Source: Phellopilus nigrolimitatus (Eukaryota; Basidiomycota; Agaricomycetes; Hymenochaetales; Hymenochaetaceae). Taken from it: a stretch of DNA of 64,000 nt. Made by a program: the position numbers and the translations under genes. The stretch lies in assembly GCA_021029095.1 (NCBI GenBank), contig JAJOHG010000008.1, positions 620,001 to 684,000 on the forward strand, written 5' to 3'. Under the pieces are notes generated by a model. The model made no database searches. It was not told the origin of the DNA and saw nothing but the letters and a program-made list of their open reading frames with translations. Of the stretch, positions 34,834-47,551 are shown piece by piece. Within the stretch, counting starts at the first letter, position 1. Each line of letters opens with the position of its first letter.

Positions 34834-36643
34834 ACTTCAAGGAAAAGATAGCTTGAATAATGTACGTCCTGTCGAGTTTTTATTGATAGCTTGCTTCCCT
34901 TCAGTCTGATTTCATGGACCAGTGTACACATTAGGCTGGTTTTTTTGTAATCGGCATTGTAAACATAGACATTTCGTGGAAACGCTATACTGCTCAATAG
35001 TTCTAGTTCTCCCTTTAGAGTTGAACACATACGCATTGTACAAGTTCTTCGAATACTACATGCAATCGAAGCTGCGCCCAAACTCATGGAACCCCCCCTC
35101 TCTTGCGACCTGAAGGCGAAATAACGAAACTGACATCCAGACTTTAATACTACTCGATTGTCATACTACTCGAGTGTCATCTCGGGCAACTCAATGACCT
35201 CCATTACCTTCAATGTTTTAAGCCTCTTCAACATCCATTTAAGCTTACCGCACGAAGGAGCAGCAGGGAGAAAAAGGAGACACATACAACTCTTAATAAG
35301 AGTACTAAAGCATCCAAGCTTGTAAATGTGGCGAAGCTAACAAGTCATGAATCATAACTAACCTATTTTGCCAGCTTTGCCAGTGCTGGGGACAGTATCA
35401 TTCCATGTCGCTGCTTTGACTTGGGTAGACCACTAATCATATTGGTCTTTCGGCCCCTTCAAGTCATTCTTGCATTATTCAATCCCTTCTTGATAATCAA
35501 AAGCATCGCTCGTATGATCGATCAGCACAGATACCTCAGAGTAGCCTTCTGGAGTTTTACCAAGAACACTCTGGAAATGGTATTTGTCGATAAGAGAAGC
35601 ACTCTGTTCGAAAGCCGCAAGTGCTTGAGGATGATACTAAGCAATGTGCCGAGGAAGATCTTGCGAGGGAGAAAGCAGCCGCCAAGATCAGGAAGCCGCT
35701 GATCAGAAGAACATCAGTGACATCGAACAGACAGCAGACAGCAATGAAGCAATGAGGTAGGAAATATCGGCCCCTCGTAAGAAAGGAGTTATCGGAATAG
35801 CTATCGCGAGTACTGATCTCTCGCGTCCCAAATGCTTGCTATTCAGAGCGACGACGTTTGGCACAGAGGTCGTCGCCCCACTTCAGTGTAGGCAGCTCAG
35901 AACGTGTTTGTAGCGCTATGCAGGGCTCCCTGAGCGCGCTCATTGGCAGGAGCTCGGGCTACATTGAAACCGCTTGACAGGTCGAAAGTTATGGGCCCGT
36001 CATTCTTCGAAACGATTGGAGTCGACACATCTGCAGATTTGTTGGTCGGTCTCGGCCGGTCAGATGCGACGGCCAACCATCGGGTCGGCTATTGGAGGGA
36101 GATCGAGTGTCCACCGAGGAGGCGCACGAGGCCGCCGTTTACATCGAGTGAGCAAACAGCAAGCTGCACACAGGCATGCTGAGCTACTCTGCAAGAGAGG
36201 CTTTTCGTTGCAGTGAGCTGCATCATTGGCGTATGCGTGACTCTTCGGAACAAATTCGAAAACGCGCGTGAGAGCGGTTCTCGTCGTTGCTATGCATCTT
36301 ATCGGAGTAAAAGGTCAAGCGGTAGTCTGCGTACGAGCGCGTAGGGTGTGTACGCGAAGATAAAGGAGCAGAGGACAAGTCGATGTGCACGCAGCTCGCC
36401 GACGGCGGCTCTGACTCAGCACATTGCCCAAACAAGCTACTAGTACTGTACTGCTGAGCTGAGGGCTGATCTAGCTTGCCTCCTCTGTCCGTGCTTTCAT
36501 GTTCGTGTTCGGTGCTTGGTTCAGTTTATTTTATTACTTGATTGGATCTACCTAGCTTTTCTACTCTGATTGAGTGCCTTTTTTTGCTGAGCTTCATTCG
36601 TGCCCTCGATTTTTTTCTCTGAATACTACTCCCCAATTGGTAA
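34834..36643. other. Long gene-poor spacer with decayed open frames
   Basis: No gene is supported. A plus-strand frame at 35421-35702 and overlapping frames encoding VLEDDTKQCAEEDLAREKAA (about 35625-35685) have the charged look of a transposase or coiled-coil tail but contain stops and no motif. This may be an old element. Near 35150-35180 tcatactactcgattgt-like words repeat. The last part carries the promoter of the second E(z)-like gene. Confidence 0.35.
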
Positions 36644-39462
36644 ATGTCCAGCACACCTAGCCTATTCGACGGTTCTTCTGTCGAGAATAGCCCCGTGCCA
36701 ACAGTCGATGATTTCGAGCCTATACTTACCGCTGGATTTGCAAACAATTTATATCAAAACGTATGGAATGAATTCTATGCCTGGGAACATAACAACTGCG
36801 CACAGAATATTTCTCTACTTCTTGCCCGTGAGGGGCCGGATTTTCTTACAAAAAATTTCTTGCTTTCGCCTGTGGACAAGGATGAGTATGCGTGCACACA
36901 GCTTCGCGATACGTGTACTGAGGACAAATCGATCGTGACTTTCGTGCACTCTGATCGCGTTCTTGAAGTGGACGTGTACAACAAGACTTTCCTCGCGCCG
37001 CATTTGATTCCATGTCCTACGTACGAGGCATGTACTCCAGCTACAATCAGTATTGGACCGCGTCGTTTTCAGATCCCAAGTGACGAGAGTCTGCCATTCT
37101 TCCCTTACATTGATGACGAAAACCTCGACAGTGCGGGCCTCGCATCCATTTATCCAAAGTTTTTGTGGATGGTCGAATCCAGGGATCCTGATGGTAAGTA
37201 GGAATCGGACACTAGATATCATGAGTTGGCTGATGGCATGGCGTAGTCGAGCAGATCCAACTAGAGACTTTGCGACGGCTCATCGCTATCCCTGGGACAA
37301 CATTCTCTATGATAGATAACTTGAAATCCGTCCTTCCGAAACTGCATGAGACTGACCAGTCTGGACTTCTATGGGTAAACGCACAGAGGTTTTACTTTTA
37401 TTTATTTTAAAAAATCAATTGGCTTACCATTTCCCACAAGGGATCCCCTCTTGTGGGGCGGGGAAACTTTAAAAGAGCAAATGGAGGACCGCTTGACCAA
37501 GATGTATCCACAAGCATATCGGTTTAGTAAAACCAATGAGTCTGGTCGCCTGGATCTAAACATACAAGTATTATGTTCGAATCTAAATTGCATAGATTCA
37601 CATTGTCGTACTCACAGTATGACTTGCGTTCGTCTTATGATACGTTTTAAGTGCTCATGCGTTACGAAACAGGTGACCCAACGTTATATAAACCGGTTAG
37701 GTTTACTCCCGAAATGACTAGTAGCCAACTTTACTCTGACGTAACTCAGCCGTGCGGCGAAAAATGCTTCAAAACTAACATTGTGGAAGATCCAGTGCGT
37801 ATATTCCAATAACGTCCCTCATACTTTATCAACTCATTCTCCGAAGGACGATGTGATTTGGGACAATGACACGCTGTACAACTTACGCAACATTTTGACC
37901 GTGTGTCCGGACGTAGTTCCATGCAAACTGGTGCATGCATTTAGGATGCCATGTTATGAAGTAAGCTCTATGCTCGATTCAGATGCAAGCGGGCTGACTT
38001 CTATGACTCGGGAACGTAGATTTTTGTTCAGCGCCAGAAGCTCATTCTTGATGCGGACGTTGCTGCTCCAGGTCCTCTCTTAGCAGAATCGCCTGAAACC
38101 CCGAGTAAAGGTTTGTCTTCGACATGCAACTTTGGGCTCTATATTACTTTTGCACTTATTAAAATGCTATATGTAGAACGAATAATCGAAGGCAAGGAGA
38201 CGTTTTCGTACGTTTTCGAATTGTGGGTTTTTCTTTTTCAGTACAATGTATTCCCTCCAGGTCGTTGCCGTGTCAGCATCTCGGTCCGTGCGGCGAGCAG
38301 ACTAAATGTATATGCTGGGAAAATGGGCTTTACTGTCAGCGATCGTGCCACTGTGATTTGTCTTGTATGATTTAATTTATGTCTTTGTTGATACACCTGC
38401 TTACCACAAAAAAAAAAAAAACAGGTGTTCAGCGATGGAAAGGCTGCAGGTGTCGAGCGACCTCCTCGAAAGGAGCCTGCAAACCTTACTTCATCGGGAG
38501 TCGAGTTGTTTCCTGTCCATGTGTGAGGGCAGATCGGGAGTGCGACCCAGAGTTGTGCAAGAGTTGTCAATCTTCGAAGTAGGATTCACTTGTATCCAAT
38601 GATGTCTTTGGGAGGAATTGAACTAATTTTCTTTGGGCAGATGTATGCTTTACCATTCTGTACTTGATCTCCTTCTAATGGCCTTTATGAAGGCTCAGGG
38701 CGGTTTAGGCCTACGTGCAGAAATATGTCAATTCAGCATGGAAGGGGCAAGGTAAACGAAAACCATCTTTATCGATCATGCATGCTGTCGGATGATTCTC
38801 TTACTCAATTTGATAGCGCATAAAAATTGCACCTTCACTATACGGGTTTGGTGCCTTTCTCGTTGAGGGTGTTAGGAAATTCGACCTTGTTGGAGGTAAG
38901 TCTTTTTCCACCTTAGAGCGTGTTTTCTCGCATTTTTAAAATTGTTACGAAGAATACGTCGGTGAAATGGTTCCCAAGGAAGAGAAGCAAGAAGTTAGGG
39001 AGTACGCACATAATTATTTCTAAAGCGGCGTGATGGCTTCGCATAATGACAGTTCACTCTAGATTCCACAACAATTACCGACATCGAAATTACGCGTTTA
39101 CCCTTGTAGACGGAGACTCAGTTAATTACTATCTCGATGCTCTGGGGATATCAAATGAAACACGTTTTCCGAATCATGATTCTGACGGTCGAGGGAACTG
39201 CTACGCAAGAAGTAAGTTTGCTTCTACGTTGTCGGATATTGTCAATATGCTAACGAGGGCTACTCTCTGATCTTCAGCGCTTCTGGTCAATGGGCAGTAT
39301 CGCATAGCCTTATTTGCTCTCAGTAAGTCAATTCGAAGCATAAGCATATTTATCTAACGTGATTTTGAAAATTGTTAAGAGGACATCAGAGCTGGTAAGG
39401 AAGTGCTATTTGATTATGGTGATGGGTTCTTCGGGAATGAAAACAACAAAGGGTCCGGGTAA
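36644..39462 (+). CDS. E(z)/EZH2-like histone methyltransferase with CXC and SET domains (copy 2)
   Basis: A divergent paralogue of the gene at 26438. The N-terminus has NNLYQNVWNEFYAWEHNN and PCPTYEACTPATISIGPRRF, aligning with copy 1. The block VLCSNLNCIDSHCRTH matches its CPNLNCIEAFCSAH. CXC follows: SLPCQHLGPCGEQTKCICWE, GLYCQRSCHCDLSC, GCRCRATSSKGACKPYF and RADRECDPELCKSC. The pre-SET is TCRNMSIQHGRGK. The SET reads YGFGAFLVEGVRKFDLVG, EYVGEMVPKE, RHRNYAFTLV, TRFPNHDSDGRGNCYA, YRIALFAL and AGKEVLFDYGDGFFG, stopping at 39462. All exons join in frame. Several introns fall at the same places as in copy 1, for example just before EYVGE and after the first CXC half. NHS is NHD here. Confidence 0.86.
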
Positions 39463-39626
39463 TGATGTACATAGTCTACGCATCTATTTTTCAAATGTTT
39501 TCTGTTATCTTTCTGCAACGAATCTGCGAACTCGATGATCGACGGCGTGGCGGTGTGGCGAGGGAGTCCGAATTAGGGTTGCCGTGAATGCGACGGGTCC
39601 GAGTCGCGCAGCTCGACTTGACCGCC

Positions 39627-39650
39627 TCGACCTCGACCTCGACCTCGACC
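39627..39650 (+). repeat. CCTCGA hexamer repeat abutting the ATG18 start
   Basis: About four cctcga units end directly at the ATG at 39651, in the presumed 5' UTR. Confidence 0.8.
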
Positions 39651-41319
39651 ATGCTGCCTCACGCCGAGCGCACAAACGCGAACATGCTGTTCGCAAACTT
39701 CAACCAAGACTTCTCGTGAGCCCCCAAACGCCCGAGCGAAGCTGCGGATGATATGCTCAACGACTGTCGGCCAGGTGCATCTCCGTCGGGACCAAGAAGG
39801 GCTACAGCATCACCAATTGCGATCCGTTCGGCAGGGTATACACCATGAGTGAGCGGACTTCTCGACGTGTTGTCGGGCGTAGACTGATTATTCTCAAGAT
39901 GATGGCGCGCGTGGCACCGTGGAGATGCTGTTCTGTACGTCGCTCATCGCGCTCGTCGGCGTCGCAGACCAGCCCCAGTCGAGCCCGCGCAAGTTGCAGA
40001 TTGTAAATACGAAGGTGTCAGAGACTTGTACATTGTCTTCTAATTGCTATTCTGACATTCTCATCCTTCGCAGAGACAATCCATGATATGCGAGCTTTTA
40101 TTCCCGTCATCCATCCTCACAGTCAAGCTCAACCGGAAGACGCTAATTGTAGTGCTGGAGAACGAAATCTACATCTACGACATCTCGAATATGCGCCTCA
40201 TGCATGTCATAGAGACGACTCCAAATCCAGAGGGTACGTCCTTGTCGGTTTGGCTTCGTGCTTGATCTTATAGAGTTGCAGCTGTTTGTGCACTATCCCC
40301 ATCTGCCGACTCCTCGTATCTGGCTTATCCTTCTCCTGTGCCCTCACCAACCTCACCATTGTCCCAACAATCGCAACCTGCTGCTGCCGCTCAGCCTCCA
40401 GCAGCGGCCCAGCAGTCTGGGGACGTGATTCTATTCTCGACACGCAACCTTACGGTAGCAAATGTCATTCAGGCACACAAGTCGCCGATCTCCTTCCTCT
40501 CAATAAACTCCACCGGGACCATGCTCGCAACTGCATCTGACAAAGGTACGGTTATACGCGTATGGGGTATTCCCGGCTCGGATAAGCTTTACCAATTCCG
40601 ACGCGGGACCCGAGAAACACGGATTTACTCGATGAACTTCAACACTATGTCTACGCTGTTGGCAGTCAGCTCCGCGCATGATACAGTGCACATCTTCAAA
40701 CTGGGCCCACAGAAGCCGTCCGGGTCGTCACCGAATGGAAAGAGTGCGCCACCGCTCAGCCCTTCTGCTTCAATAGACAGCCGGGAGGGCACCCAGGGTA
40801 TGGATGGTGGATATGAGGCGTACATCGATGGAAAGAAGAAGAGCGGTGGTGTCTCGTAAGCGGTCCTCGGACGCCTCTTGAGAATTGTGCTGAGCATTTC
40901 TACAGGCAAGTCCTCCGTCGACGGTCAGTGAAACTTACGAAAAATCTCACTTCATCCGTTGGCGGTTACCTCCCGAATACTCTGACTGAAATGTGGGAGC
41001 CTTCGAGAGACTTTGCATTCCTGAAGCTGCCTGTTAGTGGAGCGCGCTGTATTGTGGCATTGAGCGGGTGAGTTATTCGGCACTTCAGAGGCAGCAACTT
41101 TTGATCGTCGCACATTAGTACTATGCCGCATGTAATGGTGATCTCTTCAGAAGGATATTTCTACTCGTACAACATCGACCTCGAGAACGGTGGCGAGTGC
41201 TGTCTTATGAAGCAGTACAGGTAAGTACATGGGTGCGTCTCGTTCCGCTTAGTCAACGTAACTCATCCGCACATAGCTTATTAGACTCTACCGATGAGTC
41301 CACAGGCTTGGTGGACTGA
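39651..41319 (+). CDS. ATG18: PROPPIN autophagy protein Atg18
   Basis: A seven-bladed WD40 protein that binds PI3P and PI(3,5)P2 in autophagosome formation and vacuole homeostasis. It starts [20 protein letters not shown], followed by [20 protein letters not shown] and [40 protein letters not shown] comes before the Gln/Ala/Pro-rich insert. The lipid-binding FRRG motif lies in [20 protein letters not shown] (about 40585), and the membrane-anchoring loop region is Ser/Pro-rich after it. It ends in [13 protein letters not shown] at 41319. Six to seven exons join in frame. The presence of the FRRG motif and the length indicate the ATG18 subfamily over HSV2. Confidence 0.9.
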
Positions 41320-41739
41320 TTCCCGCTTTTTATATCATATTTCTCTCCGTCTATTTGCACAGGTCTTTTTGTACAATACATCCCGATTTTTTTTACGTCT
41401 TTAGGCAGCCTCTGGTAGTTTTGTATATTCGTCGTAATGTTTTTAAATCAAGGCGAAACGTTCTACGTACATGTACATACTTACTGGTTTCTTTGCCGCA
41501 CGAGCGCGTGCCAGTGCCACCATCTCAATATCGATCACCGCATTTGGTCAATAGCAATTCAAACCCACCGCATCTGTCTTATGCCGAGTCAGAACACCCT
41601 GGCGGTGTGTCTGAGAATCAGATCCAACTGCAGCCTTGGTCTGTGTGCTTTCTTGCGTCTTGGTTTCTTTCCCCCATTTTCAGCTCGACGAAAACTTTCG
41701 ACTACGAGCAAATTTTCAATCGCGTCCAAGACACCGACA
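41320..41739. other. Spacer between ATG18 and TRL1
   Basis: No gene is seen. A frame open from 41437 runs into the TRL1 coding frame but lacks conservation before the ATG at 41740, so it is treated as leader sequence. Confidence 0.4.
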
Positions 41740-44558
41740 ATGTCCTCTTCGCCCACAGAAGCAGAGGCAGAGGCAGACCACCAACTCATTAGCAAGCTCT
41801 TTGAGCTCTCGAAGGAGAAAGGGAGGCTCGTCCGCACGTCGACGTACAAAGTAGACCCGGATGTGACCGTGCGTAGCTGGAAGATGGACGAATACAAATA
41901 CTTCAAAGTGCCTTCGCTGCTCCCGACGCTGGCACGCGGCCTGTTTTCGGCTCGGGTATCTGAAGACCCACAGAGCGAGGCAGACGATGAAGATGCTCCA
42001 GGGAAGCATAAAATTGTTACACGCGGGTACGACAAGTTTTTCAATATCGGAGAGGTGCCGTGGACGACAGTGAGCACATTTGTTCTGTTTATTCGCAAAG
42101 CAAGAAAAAGGCCCTTAAGATATAACTTTTCTTGTATAGTGGGCGGCGCTGGAAAAACACACGTCCGCGCCGTATATCATGACGCTAAAGTCGAATGGAT
42201 GTATTATATTCATCGCTGCTCTCTCACCTACAAAATTACTCGTCACATCGAAGCACTCTACGGGTCCTCTCCAAAACGTACCCATCAGCCACGCACAGAT
42301 GGGTGAACGATGGCTTCTCAAGCATCTCAAGGGCAAGGGGAAAACAACTGAACAGTTGGCGCGGGTTCTTTGGGACACCAAATGCACTGCTGTAGCAGAG
42401 GTAAATCATTTATCCTTGTTAGCAACGTGTCTAGGGGCATATATGCGTCTGGCACTATGATCAGACCGACCCGGGAAATCTTATTTCAACGCCTGTTCAG
42501 CAGACAAGCGAGAAGGAGCAACAAAGTCAAGATTTTGTTTGGGACATTTCTCGCTTTGCAGGTAGGATCTACACGCAGACCATATATGCCCTTAGAACTT
42601 GTGGGTCTAGTCTAGGCTAAGCAATATCTTCCCTCTTTAGTTGTGCGACGACTCTTTCGAAGAGCATGTTCTGGCCTACTCTTCCGAAAAGACAGGGCTT
42701 CACCTACATGGCATCAACAAATCTTCCGGTGCCTTCAAAACGTTACCGTCCGACGAGGTTGCGGAATTTGCTCGAGAATGGGGTTTCATTGAGACGCCGC
42801 ATATTAGTGTGAACTCAATCGTCGAGGTTCAGAAATTCTCCGATCAGATTGCGGAAAGCGGGAAATGGAACGGTGAAGCGATCGAGGGATTCGTCGTACG
42901 CTGCCATGTCGCATCCGAAGCGTTGAGCGACCGCGACGCACCACCGTACCCGCCGGGATCCTCATTCTTCTTCAAGGTCAAGTACGACGAGCCTTACATG
43001 ATGTATCGGGATTGGCGCGAGATTACAAAAGCCGTTCTGTCTTTGAAAGACCCCATCCAAGAGGAGTCTGTCTTCAAGAGGAAGCAGCGTCGGCCGGAGA
43101 ATAAGCTCTACTTGAAATGGGTGCGCAACGAGATCATACAAAATCGCCAGCAGTTCGACGGATTCGCGCACGGCAAAGGCATCATCGCGACGCGCGAGCG
43201 CTTTCTACAATGGATGCAGAGCGACGCGGCGCGGACAGAGCAACTAAAAGATGCGCTCGAATCGATGGACCTCGGCGGTAAGCCGACAAAGGAGTTTGGC
43301 AAGACAATCATTGTGCCGGTTGCCATTCCTGGCTGTGGTGAGTGAGAGTGAAAATGACTTTTTTATATCTGACTTGAGTATGTAGGGAAAACCGTAATTG
43401 CTGTCGCGCTCCAGTATCTTTTCAGATTCGGACACATCCAGAGCGACGATATCCCGGGAAAAAAGTCAGCTTTTAAATTTATCAATAAGGTTGTTGAGGA
43501 ATTGAAAACGTACGACGTGGTGGTCGCGGACAAGTAAGCCAGTTCTGCACTTGTAATTTATTTTCTATTTTCGACTCATAATCCCGCAGAAACAATCATC
43601 TGAAACAACACCGCGAGCAGCTGCGGAAAGCAGTTGAGAAAATGTCACCGCCTGTCCGACTCATGGCGCTCTACTGGCCACTCGACAAGCCACCTGCAAT
43701 GGTGCACCGCATCTGCGGCGACCGCGTGATGGACCGCTGGCGACAACCACCAAACGTTGCCTGCAGGACGCCATCACAAAGAATCACGAGAAGGTCGTCT
43801 GGACGTTCCTGCAGGATTACCAGGATCTCGATGATAACGAGGTTGATGAAGTGATCGAGATGGACCTCGAGGAGGACCTTGGGCAGAGCCTAGATCGCGC
43901 CGTTGACTCGTGTGTGCGTATTCTAGGAGTCGAAAAGCCAACGCGGGAAGCAATCGGACAGGCGCTTGCTGCTGCGCGCGGTTATACGCCTACAACGAAG
44001 GGCGAGTTAAAGATAAAAGTAACAGATGCAGAAACGCGATTCTACGGCCTGAGTCCGGAAGTGAAATTGGAGGAGATTATTCAAAGACGGCTTGCGGAGA
44101 CAGATGCAAACGAGGCCGCGAAGGAATTCTGGGAGACTCTGGTGAACGACAAGCGTGTGAAATCGGTGTCGCACATCACGCTGGTGCACAAAAAGGAGCT
44201 TCCAGTCCTACAGAACCTCTGGAACCGCTGCCACAGCCTGTTCATCAACCCTTCGCCCCCGATGTTCTTCATCGAGCTGGGACATCTGCTATACGATGGG
44301 CGTGTCATGGCTATTTCGGTGGAAGAACTGCGGCCCGCGACAAACTCAATTGAAGACACAAGCGCAGACGCCATCGACTTCATGAACGCGGTGAATATTA
44401 AACTCAAGAACAAGTTGCATCTCACCGTCGGCACGCGCTCAGATGATGTAAATCCGTTCGAAGCCCGTTCCTTGGTTGAAAAGTGGCAGAATAGGAATGT
44501 ATCCGAGGGTGTTGGCGGGCTCTTGTTAAAAGGCATTATAGTAAAAGGAAGAAGTTAA
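41740..44558 (+). CDS. TRL1: Fungal tRNA ligase Trl1 (ligase, kinase and cyclic phosphodiesterase), with two frame breaks
   Basis: Joins tRNA halves after intron removal and splices HAC1-type mRNA in the unfolded protein response. The adenylyltransferase domain starts at MSSSPTEAEAEADHQLISKL, with nucleotidyl-lysine motif TLKSNGCIIF (about 42185) and IEGFVVRCH. The kinase P-loop is IPGCG, intron, KTVIAVALQY (43330-43410). The C-terminal 2H phosphodiesterase has SHITLVHKKE (44170) and KLHLTVGTRS (44415). Between 43732 and 43766 the conserved RVMDR-GDNHQTL-LQDAITKNHE string is spread over three frames. One extra base lies near 43738 and another near 43760, each shifting by +1, and no intron explains it. 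The gene is either a recent pseudogene or allele, or the sequence has two base errors. Everything else looks under purifying selection. Confidence 0.88.
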
Positions 44559-44808
44559 GGGATATGCATATTGACGTTTATGCTATTGCACTCAGTATCG
44601 CGGGTCGCAATTATCTTCAACTTACAAGTGTTTGACTTACTAATCTTTTTGCATTCGTACGTTTAAAAGCATGCTTTCTCCGCACGATTTCCCTAATTAT
44701 CGATTATAAAGACAAGAAAAAGTTCGTCGGAAACCGTCAGACGTCAAAAAGCAATAAAAGGATCATGGCCAAGCATGCTTGACATTCTCTCGGACATCAT
44801 CCATTTTC

Positions 44809-47290
44809 CTACTTCCTGGCACTCGCCATGAGCCTGTCATCGTCCTCGGACAGACCGATAACGCCTGTGCTCGAGGCTAGTCCCGCCTTAGGAAATGGCG
44901 ACTCGTCGACTTCGCACACGAACTCGTTCGGCGGAAGGGTATCATTGATGTAAAACGCGCGGTATGCCTTCACCGTGCACAGAGATAACAGCGCAAGAGA
45001 ACAGTGCTAAGTGCAATTTCACCCCGGTCAGGGAAGCCCAAGGATATGGTCGATTCAAACGGTGCTCACCCCGGGAGAATTTTGAATCAGGAGTCTCGAG
45101 GAGTTGGAGAGAAGTGAATTGACAAGATGACCGCTTACGATGGGCGTGACTCTAGAGGGAATAAGGATAGAGAGAAATTCAAACTGACAGAATGAGGGAA
45201 GAGTCTTACGGATCAGCCTAAAGCGCCCAGATACCGAGCTTAGTATTTCGAGATTTTTATTGAAATGTAAGGCATAAACATACCGTATTGGAGACGATAA
45301 GGATTGGGTTCTTAAGTGTATGGTTCCAAGGACCAGTAAATCTCTCCGGGCCCTTCACAGGCCAGAACTGGCACCCGCCATCCGGCTCGCTGATGCTCAC
45401 ACTCATACCGAAATGACGAGATACCTCTCGGATAGTACTCAAACCAATGTCGGAGAGCTCCTCAGGAGTAGGGAACTCAGATGAAGATGCAGGCGGTGGA
45501 GAGTCGAGACACGTCACGGCGAGCCGCGCGAGATCACCAGAAGAGGAGAGGTCCGGAGCTGGGTATGAAACATACTTCGGGAGCAACATGTTAAGAACTT
45601 CTGTACCGTCTCCTTCATGGCATCAGCGAGATAACGAGAGCCCATAGGCCATAGCTTCGGCACTTCCATGAAGATGAGCAGTAGTGCTGCAGCACAGTGT
45701 CAATGCAAGCCTTAAATCCAGATTTACTCATTATGTTCCTGCGCTTACCTCTCACGCCGCCTGCTGTAAGAAACCCCGGCCTCCGGGCATTGGGAACGGG
45801 TAAGGATTGATCGCTGAGTTCATCGAGGAACTTATCGATGTGATCACCGATTTGCCCCGGGTCCTCTTTCTCGTATTTTGAAAGAGGGCAAGATTCAGGT
45901 CCAGCCTGTAAATAAGAGAGGTTCAGGTTTTTTCCATGAAATTTCTTGAGAATTCCATTGTACCTCGGAGCATTTTTCGAGGAAGATCTTGAATGTATCC
46001 TCAGCGGATGAGATCCAATCTCTGTGCCAGTACTGAGATGGTTTGGCTCGATAGATGTTAATTTGGAATATAACAACAACGCCAAAAGGCGACATTCTTA
46101 CCTGCCCAAAGCACAGGGTTAGCTACGCCATCAATAGCAACCTTACCCACGCGGTCGGGGAACCTGGTCTAGGATAAGAAATGTGTCGGGGCATAGATGT
46201 GACACATACATATTCACGAGATAGGCACCAAGGATGGTCCCGTACGATGCACCCCAATAGTTTCTAAACAGCGAGTTGAAGTCAGATTTCACTTAGAGAT
46301 ACAAAGTTTAATCGAACTTGCATGAGGGCATCTTCTCCATCCATAACCGTAGTCATGAAATCGATATCTCTGGCTACGGTCGCAGTTCCCATATACTTGA
46401 GATCTTCGCCCATATTTTCAGCACAAAGCTCTGCTTGAGTCTTCTTAAGAGCCAAAAATTGCCGGTACTGCTCGACGAGATGTTCCCGCGTCCGAGGGTC
46501 CGAGAGGTTTGAAGACACCGTAAAGCCTTGTTCGAAAACAGTATTTGAGACAAAATATTGACGGTGAACTGGGTTAGGGAAGCATTGGACTTTTGGACTT
46601 TATCAACGATTTTATTTCAATACATGAGTGAAACCGGGAACAAAGTATAATCAAAGTATGGGCTTACGTTGTCTTCCCAATACCCCTGGGATCAAAACCG
46701 ACAAGATCATAATACGGTCCGATTAGTTGAGCAAGATCGGGACCAGTGTTCATTGCCAAAGATACTCCAGAACCACCTGGTCCTCCTAAAAATAAAGGCT
46801 GAAGTTGACATTCTTCAATACGCATTACAAGACGTGACGGTACGAACCTGGGTTTAGAAACACGGTGCCTCTTTTCGGAAATTTAGTCGCCTTGTACCGA
46901 GCGAGGGCTAGCGTACTTGTTCGATTACTCTGATTGAGATAATCGAGAGGAACACTGTAGTCCAATCACAATTCGCCATCTACTAATTTATTCAACTCGA
47001 ACCTCGAGGATAGCTTACATTATTGTACCACAGTCAATTCCAGGCGCACTCGGCGTACCTACAGTCAAACCATCTGACAGTACCTACGGTTTTCATACTG
47101 CTGTAGGCGAAGTTTAGGCTCCACGATCGTCTCGCAACGAGAGTCGGGCCATAGTACTGAATAAAGTGTAGTCCGATAATGCAGAGAAAGATGGCACGCA
47201 GGAATCTAAGTCCTTTGAGTCTACCGGTGCCACTGGTTATTTCCGAAGCGTCATTTGAGCTCAGCTTTCCGTTGTCATAAGAAAAGCTGC
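44809..47290 (-). CDS. Membrane-anchored alpha/beta hydrolase of the TAP (tripeptidyl aminopeptidase-like) family
   Basis: Serine hydrolase or peptidase of the bacterial SCO7095/TAP type common in Agaricomycetes. Near 47100-47230 a hydrophobic helix LRFLRAIFLCIIGLHFIQYY suggests a signal anchor. Then come VPLDYLNQSNRTSTLALARY, KRGTVFLNPG / GPGGSG (oxyanion HGG-like turn) and YDLVGFDPRGIG. The nucleophile elbow is NYWGASYGT (about 46255). The second half has PTPEELSDIGLSTI and GPERFTGPWNHTLKNPILIV, then SNT with the acid-bearing DPITP-type loop. The catalytic His lies in QNSPG-HCSLALLS, split by an intron. It ends LMASARK at 44809. About ten introns. The initiator exon could not be fixed because no ATG is in frame directly before the helix, so 47290 is approximate. 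Confidence 0.82.
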
Positions 47291-47551
47291 CATTTTTCGA
47301 AGCTTTTCAGACATTGCAGACTCGGAGCAGTTGGTAGTCAAAGACAAGGAATTCAAACGTCATGCGACGCGTATCGAATAGCACACGTGATCAAGAATCA
47401 GCACTGTTGGTACTAATGGTAGTGCCACTTTGTCGTTATCACCGAGACACAGTGCATATAACTTCTGCATATGTACATACAATACGATCAAGCGAAAATG
47501 ACACGAGGAAAGAAGAATTGAGGTCCGCAAGCCTCCAAATTCTGCAATGTC

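Noticed and set aside
35421..35760. Pogo/Fot1-type transposase tail
   Set aside because: Only a charged helix-like stretch with stops; no DDE motif or terminal repeats could be found, so it is left as decayed sequence.
37370..37460. Frame break in E(z)-like gene 2 after GLLW
   Set aside because: Using the donor at gttttact (about 37389) and the acceptor cacaag (about 37441) gives an in-frame join AQR-DPLLW matching copy 1 (RDLLQW).
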